Shown here: positions 45,077-53,802 of the stretch, piece after piece
Position numbering within the stretch: position 1 is the stretch's first letter
Layout: each line of letters starts with the position of its first letter
Assembly: GCA_017463325.1 (NCBI GenBank)
Contig: JAFTPK010000009.1
Location: 104,561-168,560 of the forward strand
DNA length: 64,000 nucleotides
Origin: Clostridia bacterium
Lineage (GTDB): Bacteria > Bacillota > Clostridia > Christensenellales > Borkfalkiaceae
Reading direction: 5' to 3'
Program-made: the position numbers and the translations under genes
The notes under the pieces: model-generated
What the model saw: the letters and a program-made list of their open reading frames with translations, nothing else
What the model was told of the DNA's origin: nothing
Database searches by the model: none

Positions 45077-45906
45077 AACTGATCGACTTTGACGGCTTGT
45101 TTGATGAGAAACTTGCCGTATATATGGAAGAAAATAAGGAGAAATACACCGAACAGCAATGGGAGGACGTGATCCCAAGACTTTACAAAAAGTTCGGCGA
45201 TACTTATGTAGCGAAAGTTAAGTGCACCCCTAAGGAATATTACGCAAAAATGACGGACGCAGAGCTGACGGAAACCTTACTTGCTCATCTTGCAAGCGAC
45301 GTCCCCGTGCCCGAATTTCTTTGTGGTGAGATGGAGAGCCGTGGAAACGCGGAGATGCTGTTGCCGCTGTTGGATAGCGACGACGCGCAAACCGTTTCTT
45401 ACGCCGTCAATATGTTGCTTTCGGAAAGAAAGGCATATGAAAAATATTTTACTATGCTGCAAGAGGGGAAACTGCCCGAGGACGTCCTTGACGACGTGGT
45501 AGACGTATTGAAAGCGGACGCCGACTTCGTGTGCGATCGGGCGTTGGAGCTGTACCGTAAGGGCGAGGCGACGGAATACGTTTTGGAAATTCTTTCGAGA
45601 TTGAAAGAAAAACGCTCGGATGAAGCCTATCGTATTCTTCTTAATGAATTTTTACAAGCGGAAGAAAAGACCCCTATGCGCGCGAGCTATCTTGCCGCCT
45701 ATGGCGACGAACGCGCCCTTCCCGTTTTGTTGGAGCGGATTGCGGACGAAACGATCGGGTTTGTGGAATTTCAAGAACTCAAATACGCGATTGAGGCTTT
45801 GGGCGGAGAATACGACGAGCCGCGAGATTTTTCTTGGGATAGCCAATACATTGCCGTAGAGGAGGCGGGCGCGAAAGCGTTGAAAACGGACGAGCCGAAA
45901 AGTTAA
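45073..45906 (+). CDS. HEAT-like helical repeat protein
   Basis: 277 residues. Short helical pairs such as LLPLLDSDDAQTVSYAVNMLL and ALPVLLERIADETIGFVEFQEL look like HEAT/PBS-lyase repeats. Acidic and soluble. I do not recognise a named family. Coupled to the TPR gene and immediately upstream of spoIVA, but separated from it by a terminator. Confidence 0.58.
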   Translation: MKLIDFDGLFDEKLAVYMEENKEKYTEQQWEDVIPRLYKKFGDTYVAKVKCTPKEYYAKMTDAELTETLLAHLASDVPVPEFLCGEMESRGNAEMLLPLLDSDDAQTVSYAVNMLLSERKAYEKYFTMLQEGKLPEDVLDDVVDVLKADADFVCDRALELYRKGEATEYVLEILSRLKEKRSDEAYRILLNEFLQAEEKTPMRASYLAAYGDERALPVLLERIADETIGFVEFQELKYAIEALGGEYDEPRDFSWDSQYIAVEEAGAKALKTDEPKS

Positions 45907-45929
45907 AAATTACTCATAAAATTACATTC

Positions 45930-45977
45930 CCCGACGTAAAATAGCCTGTAAGGTTTTTTTGTGCGGGGATTTTTTTA
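45930..45977 (+). terminator. Terminator before spoIVA
   Basis: CCCCG and CGGGG close a long hairpin containing CCTGTAAGG, followed by ATTTTTTT. Confidence 0.65.
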
Positions 45978-46009
45978 TGCTTAAATGGTTCCGCGCAAGG
46001 GAGGTACAT

Positions 46010-47479
46010 ATGGAAACTTACGGTATTTACGAAGATATGGCAAATCGGACTTCCGGCGCGGTCTATATCGGCGTGGTAGGGCCTGTCCGAACGGGTAAAT
46101 CGACTTTTATCAAACGTTTTATGGAAACACTCGTGCTGCCGCACGCCGAAACAAAGGATCGGGTGGTGATGACGGACGAATTGCCGCAGTCCTCGCCGGG
46201 GAAAACGGTGATGACGACGGAACCGAAATTCGTGCCTGCTGCGCCCGCGGAGATCGTCGCCGCAAAAGGGGCAAAGGCATCGGTACGGCTGGTCGATTGT
46301 GTGGGCTTTCCCGTTGCGGGGGCAAGCGGCTTTGAGGAGGAGGGATCGCCCCGCCTCGTTTCCACGCCTTGGGACGAAGCGCCTATTCCCTTTGAAAAAG
46401 CCGCCGAAATCGGCACGCGTAGAGTAATTAGGGAACATTCCACGGTAGGGGTGCTCGTCACGACGGACGGAAGCTTTTCTGCGATCGGACGAGATGCTTA
46501 TGAGCCTGCGGAGGAACTGACGGTCAAGGAACTCAAAGAGATAGGAAAGCCGTTTGTGGTTCTTTTAAATTGCGTTGAGCCGACTTCCGCAGAGGGGCTT
46601 AGAGAAAAGCTTGAAAAGAAATACGGGGTGACCGTGGTCGCAATGAACGTAGAAAATGCGACGGAAAGCGAGCTGCTTTACGTTCTCCAAAAGGTGCTTT
46701 TGGAATTCCCTGTCACGCGGATCGACGTAAAAATTCCCGCGTGGTTGCAATCGCTACCCATGTCCGCGTCTACGGTGAAAACGCTTGTTGAAAAAGTGAA
46801 AGAACTCGTACACGGTATCGTCAAAATGAAAGATTGCGCCGCCTTGGAGGAGGGCTTTTTGGACGAGGAGGGAGATTTTTTCCCCGTTTCTACGGAGCTT
46901 GACCTCGGCTCGGGCAGCGCTACGCTGACCTTGAACGTCAAGGAGGGGGTTTTTTATCGGGTGCTTTCCGAAGCGTGCGGGGAGGAGATCGAGGACGATC
47001 TTACTCTGCTACGGCTTTTGCGTACGCTCAGCGAGGCGGGACGTGAATACGGTAAGATCAAGGACGCCTTTGTGAAAGCTAAGGAAGGGGGATACGGGGT
47101 GGTGGCGCCCGCCTTTTCCGAGTTGGAGCTTGCCCAACCGAAGCTTGTTAAACGCGGCGCGAATTACGGGGTGCGTTTTCAAGCGGACGGGGATAGCTAT
47201 CATATTGTCAAGGTGAACGTTCGAGGAGAGGTGGAGCCGATTGTCGGTGGGAAAGAGCAAGGGGAAACTTTTTTAAACGATACGCTTGAAAAATTCTCCT
47301 TAGAGCCTGCCGCCGTTTGGGAAACTAACGTATTCGGGCGGACGCTGAAAGAGATGTTGGAAACGGAGATTTTGCGAAAAGCGGAGGGAATGCCGCCTAC
47401 GCTTCGGGGGAAGATGAGCCGTACGCTCGGGCGTATCGTGAACGAGGGGAAAGGTGGATTTTTCTGTATTCTTTTGTAG
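46010..47479 (+). CDS. spoIVA: Stage IV sporulation protein A
   Basis: 489 residues, matching the ~492 of Bacillus. This ATPase polymerises on the outer forespore membrane as the basement of the spore coat. Walker A GPVRTGKST is at residues 24-32; the family block VDCVGFPVAGASGFEEEG is intact. The C-terminus FFCILL resembles the membrane-facing end. The start at 46010 follows GGGAGGT; an upstream in-frame TTG/ATG reading would add 17 unrelated residues. Its presence indicates an endospore former. Confidence 0.96.
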   Translation: METYGIYEDMANRTSGAVYIGVVGPVRTGKSTFIKRFMETLVLPHAETKDRVVMTDELPQSSPGKTVMTTEPKFVPAAPAEIVAAKGAKASVRLVDCVGFPVAGASGFEEEGSPRLVSTPWDEAPIPFEKAAEIGTRRVIREHSTVGVLVTTDGSFSAIGRDAYEPAEELTVKELKEIGKPFVVLLNCVEPTSAEGLREKLEKKYGVTVVAMNVENATESELLYVLQKVLLEFPVTRIDVKIPAWLQSLPMSASTVKTLVEKVKELVHGIVKMKDCAALEEGFLDEEGDFFPVSTELDLGSGSATLTLNVKEGVFYRVLSEACGEEIEDDLTLLRLLRTLSEAGREYGKIKDAFVKAKEGGYGVVAPAFSELELAQPKLVKRGANYGVRFQADGDSYHIVKVNVRGEVEPIVGGKEQGETFLNDTLEKFSLEPAAVWETNVFGRTLKEMLETEILRKAEGMPPTLRGKMSRTLGRIVNEGKGGFFCILL

Positions 47480-47543
47480 GTGGAATAAAAAAGAAAAGAA
47501 AAGAGCATACTGAAAATAAAATCCCGAAAGGAGAAAAAACGGT

Positions 47544-47705
47544 ATGAGCAGATCGTCAAATAAGAAAAACAAGGTAAGAAAGATTAGCGAAGAGGAATAC
47601 GCGAAGTATATCAACTCGTTGAAGAGCGGCGGGCGCGACGGTTCTCTTCTTATAGAGGAAGCGACGAAAGAGGACGACACGGAAAAACAGAGCGGAGTAT
47701 CTTAA
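47544..47705 (+). CDS. Small basic protein downstream of spoIVA
   Basis: 53 residues with a strong AAAGGAG site 9 nt before the ATG. It begins with a Ser/Lys/Asn-rich stretch and continues KISEEEYAKYINSLK, then a Gly/Asp turn and an acidic end. No known family recognised. Its placement between spoIVA and a terminator suggests a sporulation role (inference). Confidence 0.6.
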   Translation: MSRSSNKKNKVRKISEEEYAKYINSLKSGGRDGSLLIEEATKEDDTEKQSGVS

Positions 47706-47760
47706 TGAAAGGGAGGACGGGGCATATACGCGGCCCCGTCCTTTCCGATTTTTTTAAGGG
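47706..47760 (+). terminator. Terminator after the spoIVA pair
   Basis: GGACGGGGC pairs with GCCCCGTCC, extended by AAGG/CCTT, then CGATTTTTTT. Confidence 0.9.
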
Positions 47761-47859
47761 GATAGGGACGGGAAAACGCAAAAAAAGGAAAAAAACGCGA
47801 TTTTTTACAAATTTTGCGAAAAAAATGTGTACTTGGGCGATATTTTTTTTGTAAAACCC

Positions 47860-47888
47860 TTGACGAGAGAACAAAGACATGGTATAAT
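47860..47888 (+). promoter_or_regulatory. Promoter of the repeat-rich acidic protein
   Basis: TTGACG (47860-47865), 17-bp spacer, TATAAT (47883-47888). The start codon is 70 bp downstream. Confidence 0.82.
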
Positions 47889-47957
47889 ATTACTATGTAA
47901 AAGGGCATAACGACGCCCCCTCACAAAAAAACATACGGATTAAGAACGAGGTGTAAC

Positions 47958-49952
47958 ATGACGGAAACGAAAAATCAGAGATCTATTCAAAGTGCGGTGA
48001 AGAGCACCGAAACTGCTCTTATGATCGACGGCTTGTATAATTATCTTGCCCGCGATCTGCAAAAGGTCAAGGCGGAAATTTCCAACGAGATCAAATATAC
48101 CGCGCTGCAATCCAGCTCTATGTATTCGACCATGCAAAAGGATTCGGAGGCGCTTGCGGCGGCGAATGAAAAATCGGCGGCGGCTACGGTACGCGAATTG
48201 CGGTATACATACAAGCAAAACCAAGCGATCTACGAAGAACTGTCCAAGATCTTAAACGATCAGGTGATTGCGACGCTCGATACGATCGAGGGGAAACTTG
48301 CGGCGATTGAAGCGATCGACGAAATGCTTGTCAAGATCAATGAAAAGCTGGACGCGATTGACGTAGAGGCGGTTGCGGAATCCATCAAGGATAAAGTTGT
48401 GGAATGTTTCCCTGCATACGACGAGGTGGATTACGAGAAGATCACCGAGGCCGTTGCAGAGAAGACGGAAGCAACCGTTTCCGAACATAGCCGTCAAGTC
48501 CTCGAAGCGGTTGCGGCGATTCCCGTTGCGGAGAACGTCGATTACACCCGTATCGTTGAAGAGGTTGGCGATAGAGTTCTTGAAATTGTCAATGAATCGA
48601 AAGCGAATACGGAGCCTGAAAAGCCCGTAGAATTCGATTACGACAGAGTGGTTTACGAAACGGCGGAAAAGGTAGTAGAATCGCTGCCTCCCGTTGAAAA
48701 GCTCGACTATGCCCGTATCGAAGAAACGGTTACCAAGGTGGTAGCGGACGAGGTGGCGAAAGCCGTCGCGGCAATCGACGTAAATGCGATCGCAGACGCA
48801 GTCGCTGCGAAGATTGTAATTCCCGAGCCTCAGAAGTCGGAAGAATTCGATTACGATAAGCTTGCGATTTTGATGATGGCGAAGATGCCCGTGCCTGAAA
48901 CGATTGATTACGAAAAGCTTGCGGACATGGTAGCTGATAGAATGAAGGCTTGCGAAGAAAAGCAGGACGTCGTAATTGAGGAAGAGGGGGTTACGGCAAT
49001 CGCAAATGCGATCGCTGAAAAACTTTCCGAAAACGAAGAAGAGGAAGAAGAAGTTACCTATGAAATGACGATCGACGAAGCGGGCGTGGAGGCAATTGCG
49101 GACGCCGTTGCAGAAAAGTTGTGCGCCGCTTGCGCAAGCTGTGAGCTTCCCGTCGAAGAACCTGTTGTGGAAGAGGCTGTCGAAGAAGAGGTTGTTGAAG
49201 AAACGCCTGTGGAAGAGGCTCCCGTAGAAGAAACGGCTGTGGAAGAAACTCCCGTAGAAGAAGAGTCAGCTCCGGTGGAAGAGGTCGTTGAAGAGGCTCC
49301 CGTGGAGGAAACTCCCGTAGAAGAACCCGCTCCTGTAGAAGAACCCGCTCCTGCTCCCGTAGAAGAGCCGGCGCAGGAAGAGCTTGCGGCAAGCGCAGCG
49401 CAACCTGCCTATCAGCTTTCGGGTGACGAGCTTGTTGATGCGGAAACCGGTCTTGTACTTCGTATGAAGAAGAGCTTTACGGCGAAGCTGAAACAGAGTG
49501 AGGACGGCGTTAAGAAATATTACAGCGATTTAAAGAACGCTTTCACCGAATACAAGAAAATCAATTCTGGTATCAGTTGGCACGGCGACAGATTTAACTT
49601 CGGCCGTGAAACGGTGGCAAGAATCAATATCGTCGGTAAAACGCTCGGGCTGTATCTTGCTCTCGATCCCGAGGATCCCGAATTCAAAACGACGGTATAT
49701 CATCAGAAGAACGTCGGCAATCAGAAAGCGTACGAGAATACGCCGTTCATGGTCAAGATTAAGAGCGACGCGGCGGTGAAGAAAGCACTTCGCTTGGTGG
49801 CGGCTCTTGCAGAAAAGCTTGGCGCAGAAAAGCAGAAGAATTTCACGCCGACCGATTACGTAGCGGAATTTGCGTATGCAACGACGCAGGAACTGCTCGA
49901 CGAAGGCCTGATCAAGGTAACCAAAGAAAAGAAAGTTGCGTTGGATTTCTGA
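47958..49952 (+). CDS. Acidic coiled-coil repeat protein with a conserved C-terminal domain
   Basis: 664 residues, no signal peptide or membrane segment. Residues 1-150 are helical and probably coiled coil. Residues ~155-330 contain about six imperfect units centred on a DY motif (VDYEKITEAVAEK, VDYTRIVEEVGDR, FDYDRVVYETAEK, LDYARIEETVTKV, FDYDKLAILMMAK, IDYEKLADMVADR). Residues ~395-475 are a VEE(T/A)PVEE low-complexity stretch. The last ~175 residues form a globular basic domain (SFTAKLKQSEDGVKKYYSDLKN, SWHGDRFNFGRETVARINI, LYLALDPEDPE), which I have seen only as an uncharacterised domain. Function unknown; a cytoskeletal or scaffold role is a guess. Confidence 0.75.
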   Translation: MTETKNQRSIQSAVKSTETALMIDGLYNYLARDLQKVKAEISNEIKYTALQSSSMYSTMQKDSEALAAANEKSAAATVRELRYTYKQNQAIYEELSKILNDQVIATLDTIEGKLAAIEAIDEMLVKINEKLDAIDVEAVAESIKDKVVECFPAYDEVDYEKITEAVAEKTEATVSEHSRQVLEAVAAIPVAENVDYTRIVEEVGDRVLEIVNESKANTEPEKPVEFDYDRVVYETAEKVVESLPPVEKLDYARIEETVTKVVADEVAKAVAAIDVNAIADAVAAKIVIPEPQKSEEFDYDKLAILMMAKMPVPETIDYEKLADMVADRMKACEEKQDVVIEEEGVTAIANAIAEKLSENEEEEEEVTYEMTIDEAGVEAIADAVAEKLCAACASCELPVEEPVVEEAVEEEVVEETPVEEAPVEETAVEETPVEEESAPVEEVVEEAPVEETPVEEPAPVEEPAPAPVEEPAQEELAASAAQPAYQLSGDELVDAETGLVLRMKKSFTAKLKQSEDGVKKYYSDLKNAFTEYKKINSGISWHGDRFNFGRETVARINIVGKTLGLYLALDPEDPEFKTTVYHQKNVGNQKAYENTPFMVKIKSDAAVKKALRLVAALAEKLGAEKQKNFTPTDYVAEFAYATTQELLDEGLIKVTKEKKVALDF

Positions 49953-49979
49953 TACCTTCCGACGTACGAATAGTCAAGA

Positions 49980-50011
49980 CGGAGAGCTGAATAATTTCGG
50001 CTCTCTATTTT
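49980..50011 (+). terminator. Terminator after the acidic repeat protein
   Basis: GGAGAGC pairs with GCTCTC(T) around TGAATAATTTCG, followed by ATTTTG. Weak T tract, so some readthrough into RNase J is likely. Confidence 0.6.
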
Positions 50012-50044
50012 GTAGGTATCGAGTAATGGCTAAAGGAGTAGATA

Positions 50045-51976
50045 GTGAACGAAAAAAACAAAATAGCACAAAAACGGGAGGCGGCGCCTCCCAAAAAAAG
50101 TACGCCGAAACGCGCTCTTTTTCAAATGTCGGGGGTGGTAAAAACGAAAGAAAAGAAGTCTGATGGCAAGACTTTTTCTAAGGACAAGCCTGCAAAGCCG
50201 CGCGTTGAAAAACCCGTCAAAGCGCCAAAGGCGTTAAAACGTCTACAAGGAGAAAAAGCGAAAAAAGTGCAAAAGACGGAAAAGATGACTAAGCCTCTCC
50301 GCTCGCCTAAAGCTTCTCGGAAAAAGCCTGTAAAAATTATCTTTCTTGGCGGCGTACAAGAGATCGGGAAAAATATGACCGCTCTTGAATACGGGAACGA
50401 TATTATCGTAATTGACGCGGGGCTTACCTTCCCGAGTGCGGAAGATATGCCCGGGGTAGACTCCGTTGTTCCCGACGTCAGCTACTTGACGGAAAATCAG
50501 CACAAGATCCGTGGGATTTTCATTACGCACGGCCATGAGGATCATATCGGCGGCTTACCGTATTTATTAAAAGAGATCGCGCCGGGTACCCCCGTGTACG
50601 GAACGAGGCTTACCTTGATGCTTGCGGATAATAAATTGCAAGAGCACCGCTTGCAAAACGTTGTGGAGCGCGTGGTGCAAGGGGGCGACCGTATCAAAGC
50701 GGGTGCGTTCGAGGTGGAGTTTATCGACGTAAACCATTCGATTGCAGGCTCTTGTGCCTTGGCGATCCGCACTCCCAACGGCTTGATTTATCATAGTGGG
50801 GATTTCAAAATTGATTTAACGCCCGTCACGGGCAAGCCGATTGACCTTAGCCGCATTTCGGAGCTTGGCAAGGAAGGGGTGCTGCTGTATATGGCAGAGT
50901 CAACGAATATCGAGCGTATGGGCTATACCATGAGTGAAACGGTTGTTGGAACGACGCTCGACCATCTTTTTTCGGAGAACACAAATCGGCGATTGATTAT
51001 TGCTACGTTCGCCTCTAACGTTCACCGTTTGCAGCAAATTATTGATCTTGCGGTCAAATATCGTAGAAAAGTAGCTCTTTCGGGGCGCAGTATGATCAAG
51101 GTTGTGGAAGCGGCGGTGAAGATCGGCGAGCTTCGGATTCCCGAGGGGGTACTGATCGACGTCGAGCAAACGAAGAACCTGTTTGACGGGGAGCTTGTCA
51201 TTGTTTCAACAGGCTCGCAAGGGGAACCCATGAGCGCGCTTACCCGTATGTCCATGGGAGAATTTAATAAGGTGACGATCGGCGGCAACGATACCATTAT
51301 CATTTCCGCGAGTCCGATCCCCGGGAATGAGAAACCCGTGTATCGTGTCATCAACAATTTGTATAAGCTCGGTGCTAAGGTGGTGTACGAAAGCTTGGAA
51401 AAGATCCATGTTTCCGGACATGCCTGTCAGGAAGAGCATAAAATTCTGCATACGCTGTTAAAGCCCAAATTCTTTATTCCCGTGCACGGCGAATATAGGC
51501 ATTTGAAACGCCACGTTGATTTGGCGGTTTCGCTTGGTGTGCCTGAACGGAATACGCTCATTCCCGAGCTTGGCAACTGCGTGGAGCTTACGGATAGTAG
51601 CTTAACGCTTGGGGAGAATATTCCTGCGGGCGCAAGGCTGATCGACGGTGAGGGGATTGAGGAATACGGCGCGAGTGAAGTCATGCGCGACCGTTTGCGT
51701 ATGTCCAACGAGGGCTTATTCTCGGTGGCGCTTGCAGTAACGGGGCATTACGTGATCAACGAGCCGTCTGTACAATCCTTCGGGTTTGTGGCGGCGGAGA
51801 ATAAATGCACGCAGCCCGAGCTTGTTGCCGTTGTGAAACGTGCGGTGGAGAGCTACGACTACGAGCGCGGCAACAAAGACGAGCTTGCCGTTTGCGTACG
51901 CAAAGCATTGCGTAATTATTTAAGTAAAAAAACCAAACAATCGCCGCTGATCGTGGTGTCGATTTTGGACGTGTAA
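50045..51976 (+). CDS. rnj: Ribonuclease J
   Basis: 643 residues from a GTG start with AAAGGAG upstream. A metallo-beta-lactamase/beta-CASP ribonuclease with endo- and 5'-exonuclease activity. Zn ligands lie in HGHEDHIGG, with later motifs SGDFKID and HVSGH. An unusual N-terminal extension of ~95 residues, rich in Lys/Pro/Arg, precedes the catalytic fold; it may bind RNA or ribosomes. Only one rnj gene is in the window. Confidence 0.93.
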   Translation: MNEKNKIAQKREAAPPKKSTPKRALFQMSGVVKTKEKKSDGKTFSKDKPAKPRVEKPVKAPKALKRLQGEKAKKVQKTEKMTKPLRSPKASRKKPVKIIFLGGVQEIGKNMTALEYGNDIIVIDAGLTFPSAEDMPGVDSVVPDVSYLTENQHKIRGIFITHGHEDHIGGLPYLLKEIAPGTPVYGTRLTLMLADNKLQEHRLQNVVERVVQGGDRIKAGAFEVEFIDVNHSIAGSCALAIRTPNGLIYHSGDFKIDLTPVTGKPIDLSRISELGKEGVLLYMAESTNIERMGYTMSETVVGTTLDHLFSENTNRRLIIATFASNVHRLQQIIDLAVKYRRKVALSGRSMIKVVEAAVKIGELRIPEGVLIDVEQTKNLFDGELVIVSTGSQGEPMSALTRMSMGEFNKVTIGGNDTIIISASPIPGNEKPVYRVINNLYKLGAKVVYESLEKIHVSGHACQEEHKILHTLLKPKFFIPVHGEYRHLKRHVDLAVSLGVPERNTLIPELGNCVELTDSSLTLGENIPAGARLIDGEGIEEYGASEVMRDRLRMSNEGLFSVALAVTGHYVINEPSVQSFGFVAAENKCTQPELVAVVKRAVESYDYERGNKDELAVCVRKALRNYLSKKTKQSPLIVVSILDV

Positions 51977-51978
51977 GC

Positions 51979-52614
51979 ATGGATTATACCGCTTCTCTCG
52001 TACAATTGAATATTGACGAGCGTTTAAAGACAATGCGAACGGACGCTCTCAGTCGCGGTATTCCCATTGCGGATGACGAAACGTTGCAATACCTGCTTTT
52101 CACCGTTTCCGCGCTTAGGCCGCGCCGCATTTTGGAGATCGGTACAGCGGTGGGGCTTTCGGCGGCGGCTATGCTTTTGGCTGTGGACGAGGCTCGGATT
52201 ACGACGGTGGAGCTGGAAGAAGAACGCTACTTGGAGGCGAAAAACAACCTTGCAGCGTTGGGGCTTTCGGAGCGGGTGACGGCATATCTTGGCGACGCGG
52301 GCGAAATTTTGTCTATGATGGACGGGCAGTTTGATTTCGTGTTTCTCGACGGTCCCAAGGCGCAGTACGAAAAATATTTATTTGATTTAAAGCGGCTTAT
52401 GCGTAAAGGCGCGGTGCTCTTTTCGGACGACGTGCTGTTGTTCGGGTGGGTGAGCGGCGAGGAAGAAACGCCGCAAAAACGTCGTTCGATTGTAGAAAAA
52501 ATACGCTCTTATTTGGAAACGCTGACGGCGGATAAAGATTTTATCACTTCCGTATTGAACGTGGGTGACGGCGTAGCGGTGTCCCTGTACGTGGGTGAGG
52601 AGGAAAAGGAATGA
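51979..52614 (+). CDS. trmR: tRNA 5-hydroxyuridine methyltransferase TrmR-like
   Basis: 211 residues. A class I O-methyltransferase (LEIGTAVGLSAAAMLLA, TTVELEEERY, FVFLDGPKAQY). In Bacillus the YrrM/TrmR protein methylates ho5U34 to mo5U34 and its gene is next to the U32-family genes that make ho5U. The same neighbour follows here with a 4-nt overlap, which supports the assignment over a generic catechol-type methyltransferase. Confidence 0.82.
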   Translation: MDYTASLVQLNIDERLKTMRTDALSRGIPIADDETLQYLLFTVSALRPRRILEIGTAVGLSAAAMLLAVDEARITTVELEEERYLEAKNNLAALGLSERVTAYLGDAGEILSMMDGQFDFVFLDGPKAQYEKYLFDLKRLMRKGAVLFSDDVLLFGWVSGEEETPQKRRSIVEKIRSYLETLTADKDFITSVLNVGDGVAVSLYVGEEEKE

Positions 52615-53801
52615 ATGCGGAATTGCTTGCCCCTGCGGGGAATTATCAAAAAATGCTTTCCGCGCTCCGTTTCGGCGCGGATGCGGTGTACGTCGGAGGG
52701 AAGAATTTTTCCTTGCGAACCTTTGCCGACAATTTTACGGACGAGGAGCTTGAAAAAGCGGTTCAACTCGTACACGGTATGGGAAAAAAGCTCTACGTAA
52801 CGGCAAATGTATTCACGCGAAACGCTGATGGAGAGCGTTTAAAGGAATATTTTCAGACGTTGGAGAGGATCGGCGCGGACGCGGCGATTATCAGCGACGC
52901 GGGGGCGGCGTACCTCGCGAAAAAGTACGCGCCTCGCCTCCCTTTACATCTTTCCACCCAAGCGAATACGACAAGTCAATACGCCGTAAAATTTTGGGCG
53001 GAGCAGGGCTTTTCGCGCATTATTCTCGCGCGGGAGCTGTCCATAAAAGAAATTGCTCAAATCCACGAAGCAGTACCAGACGTAGAGCTGGAAGCATTCG
53101 TGCACGGCGCAATGTGTATTTCATATAGCGGTAGATGTCTTTTGTCCGACTATTTGGACGGGCGCTCGTCAAACCGTGGCGCGTGTGTACAAGCCTGTCG
53201 TTGGGAATACGAGGTTCGCGCGAAAAACGGCGGCAACGGCGAATGGCTTGCCTTAGAGGAAGACGGCCGCGGTGCCTATCTTTTGAATAGTAAGGATTTG
53301 AATATGCTTGCCTACTTAAAATCGCTTTTTGAGGCAGGCGTGTCCTCGTTCAAGATAGAGGGAAGAATGAAAAGCGGGTACTATTTGGCCACCGTTGTCA
53401 ACGCGTATCGACGGGTTATGGACGGTGCGCCTCTTTCCCTTGGCGAGCGGGAGCTTTTATCCGTCGCGCATAGGGCGTATACGACGGCGTATGCGTTTGG
53501 TGAGAACAAAGGAACGGTCAATTTGGACGACAGTCAATCCAAAGGCGACTGCGTGTATATTGCCGACGTGCTTGGCTACGAAAACGGGCTTGCACTTGTA
53601 GAGATGCGCAATCGCTTTAAGGTGGGCGACCGTTTGGAGATCCTTTCTCCGAGCGAGCAGTTTTCCAAGAGTTTTACCGTAGAGGAGATTATCCTTGAAA
53701 ACGGGGAAAAGACGGAGGACGCTAAGCTTGTACAAGGCCGTTATAAAGTGCGTTGTCCTTATCCCGTATCAACGGGTGATTTCCTGAGAAAGAGGCTGTA
53801 A
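52611..53801 (+). CDS. trhP: U32 family tRNA hydroxylation protein TrhP-like
   Basis: 396 residues. Opens with ELLAPAGNYQKMLSALRFGADAVY and contains HLSTQANTTS and the Cys-bearing block CISYSGRCLLSDYL..NRGACVQACRWEY, which coordinates an Fe-S cluster in this family. Long called peptidase U32; now linked to prephenate-dependent hydroxylation of tRNA U34. A single gene replaces the yrrN-yrrO pair of Bacillus. Confidence 0.88.
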   Translation: MNAELLAPAGNYQKMLSALRFGADAVYVGGKNFSLRTFADNFTDEELEKAVQLVHGMGKKLYVTANVFTRNADGERLKEYFQTLERIGADAAIISDAGAAYLAKKYAPRLPLHLSTQANTTSQYAVKFWAEQGFSRIILARELSIKEIAQIHEAVPDVELEAFVHGAMCISYSGRCLLSDYLDGRSSNRGACVQACRWEYEVRAKNGGNGEWLALEEDGRGAYLLNSKDLNMLAYLKSLFEAGVSSFKIEGRMKSGYYLATVVNAYRRVMDGAPLSLGERELLSVAHRAYTTAYAFGENKGTVNLDDSQSKGDCVYIADVLGYENGLALVEMRNRFKVGDRLEILSPSEQFSKSFTVEEIILENGEKTEDAKLVQGRYKVRCPYPVSTGDFLRKRL

Positions 53802-53802
53802 C

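Noticed and set aside
49054..49392. Minus-strand open frame rich in Leu/Arg/Pro
   Set aside because: Antisense of the VEE/PVEE low-complexity region.
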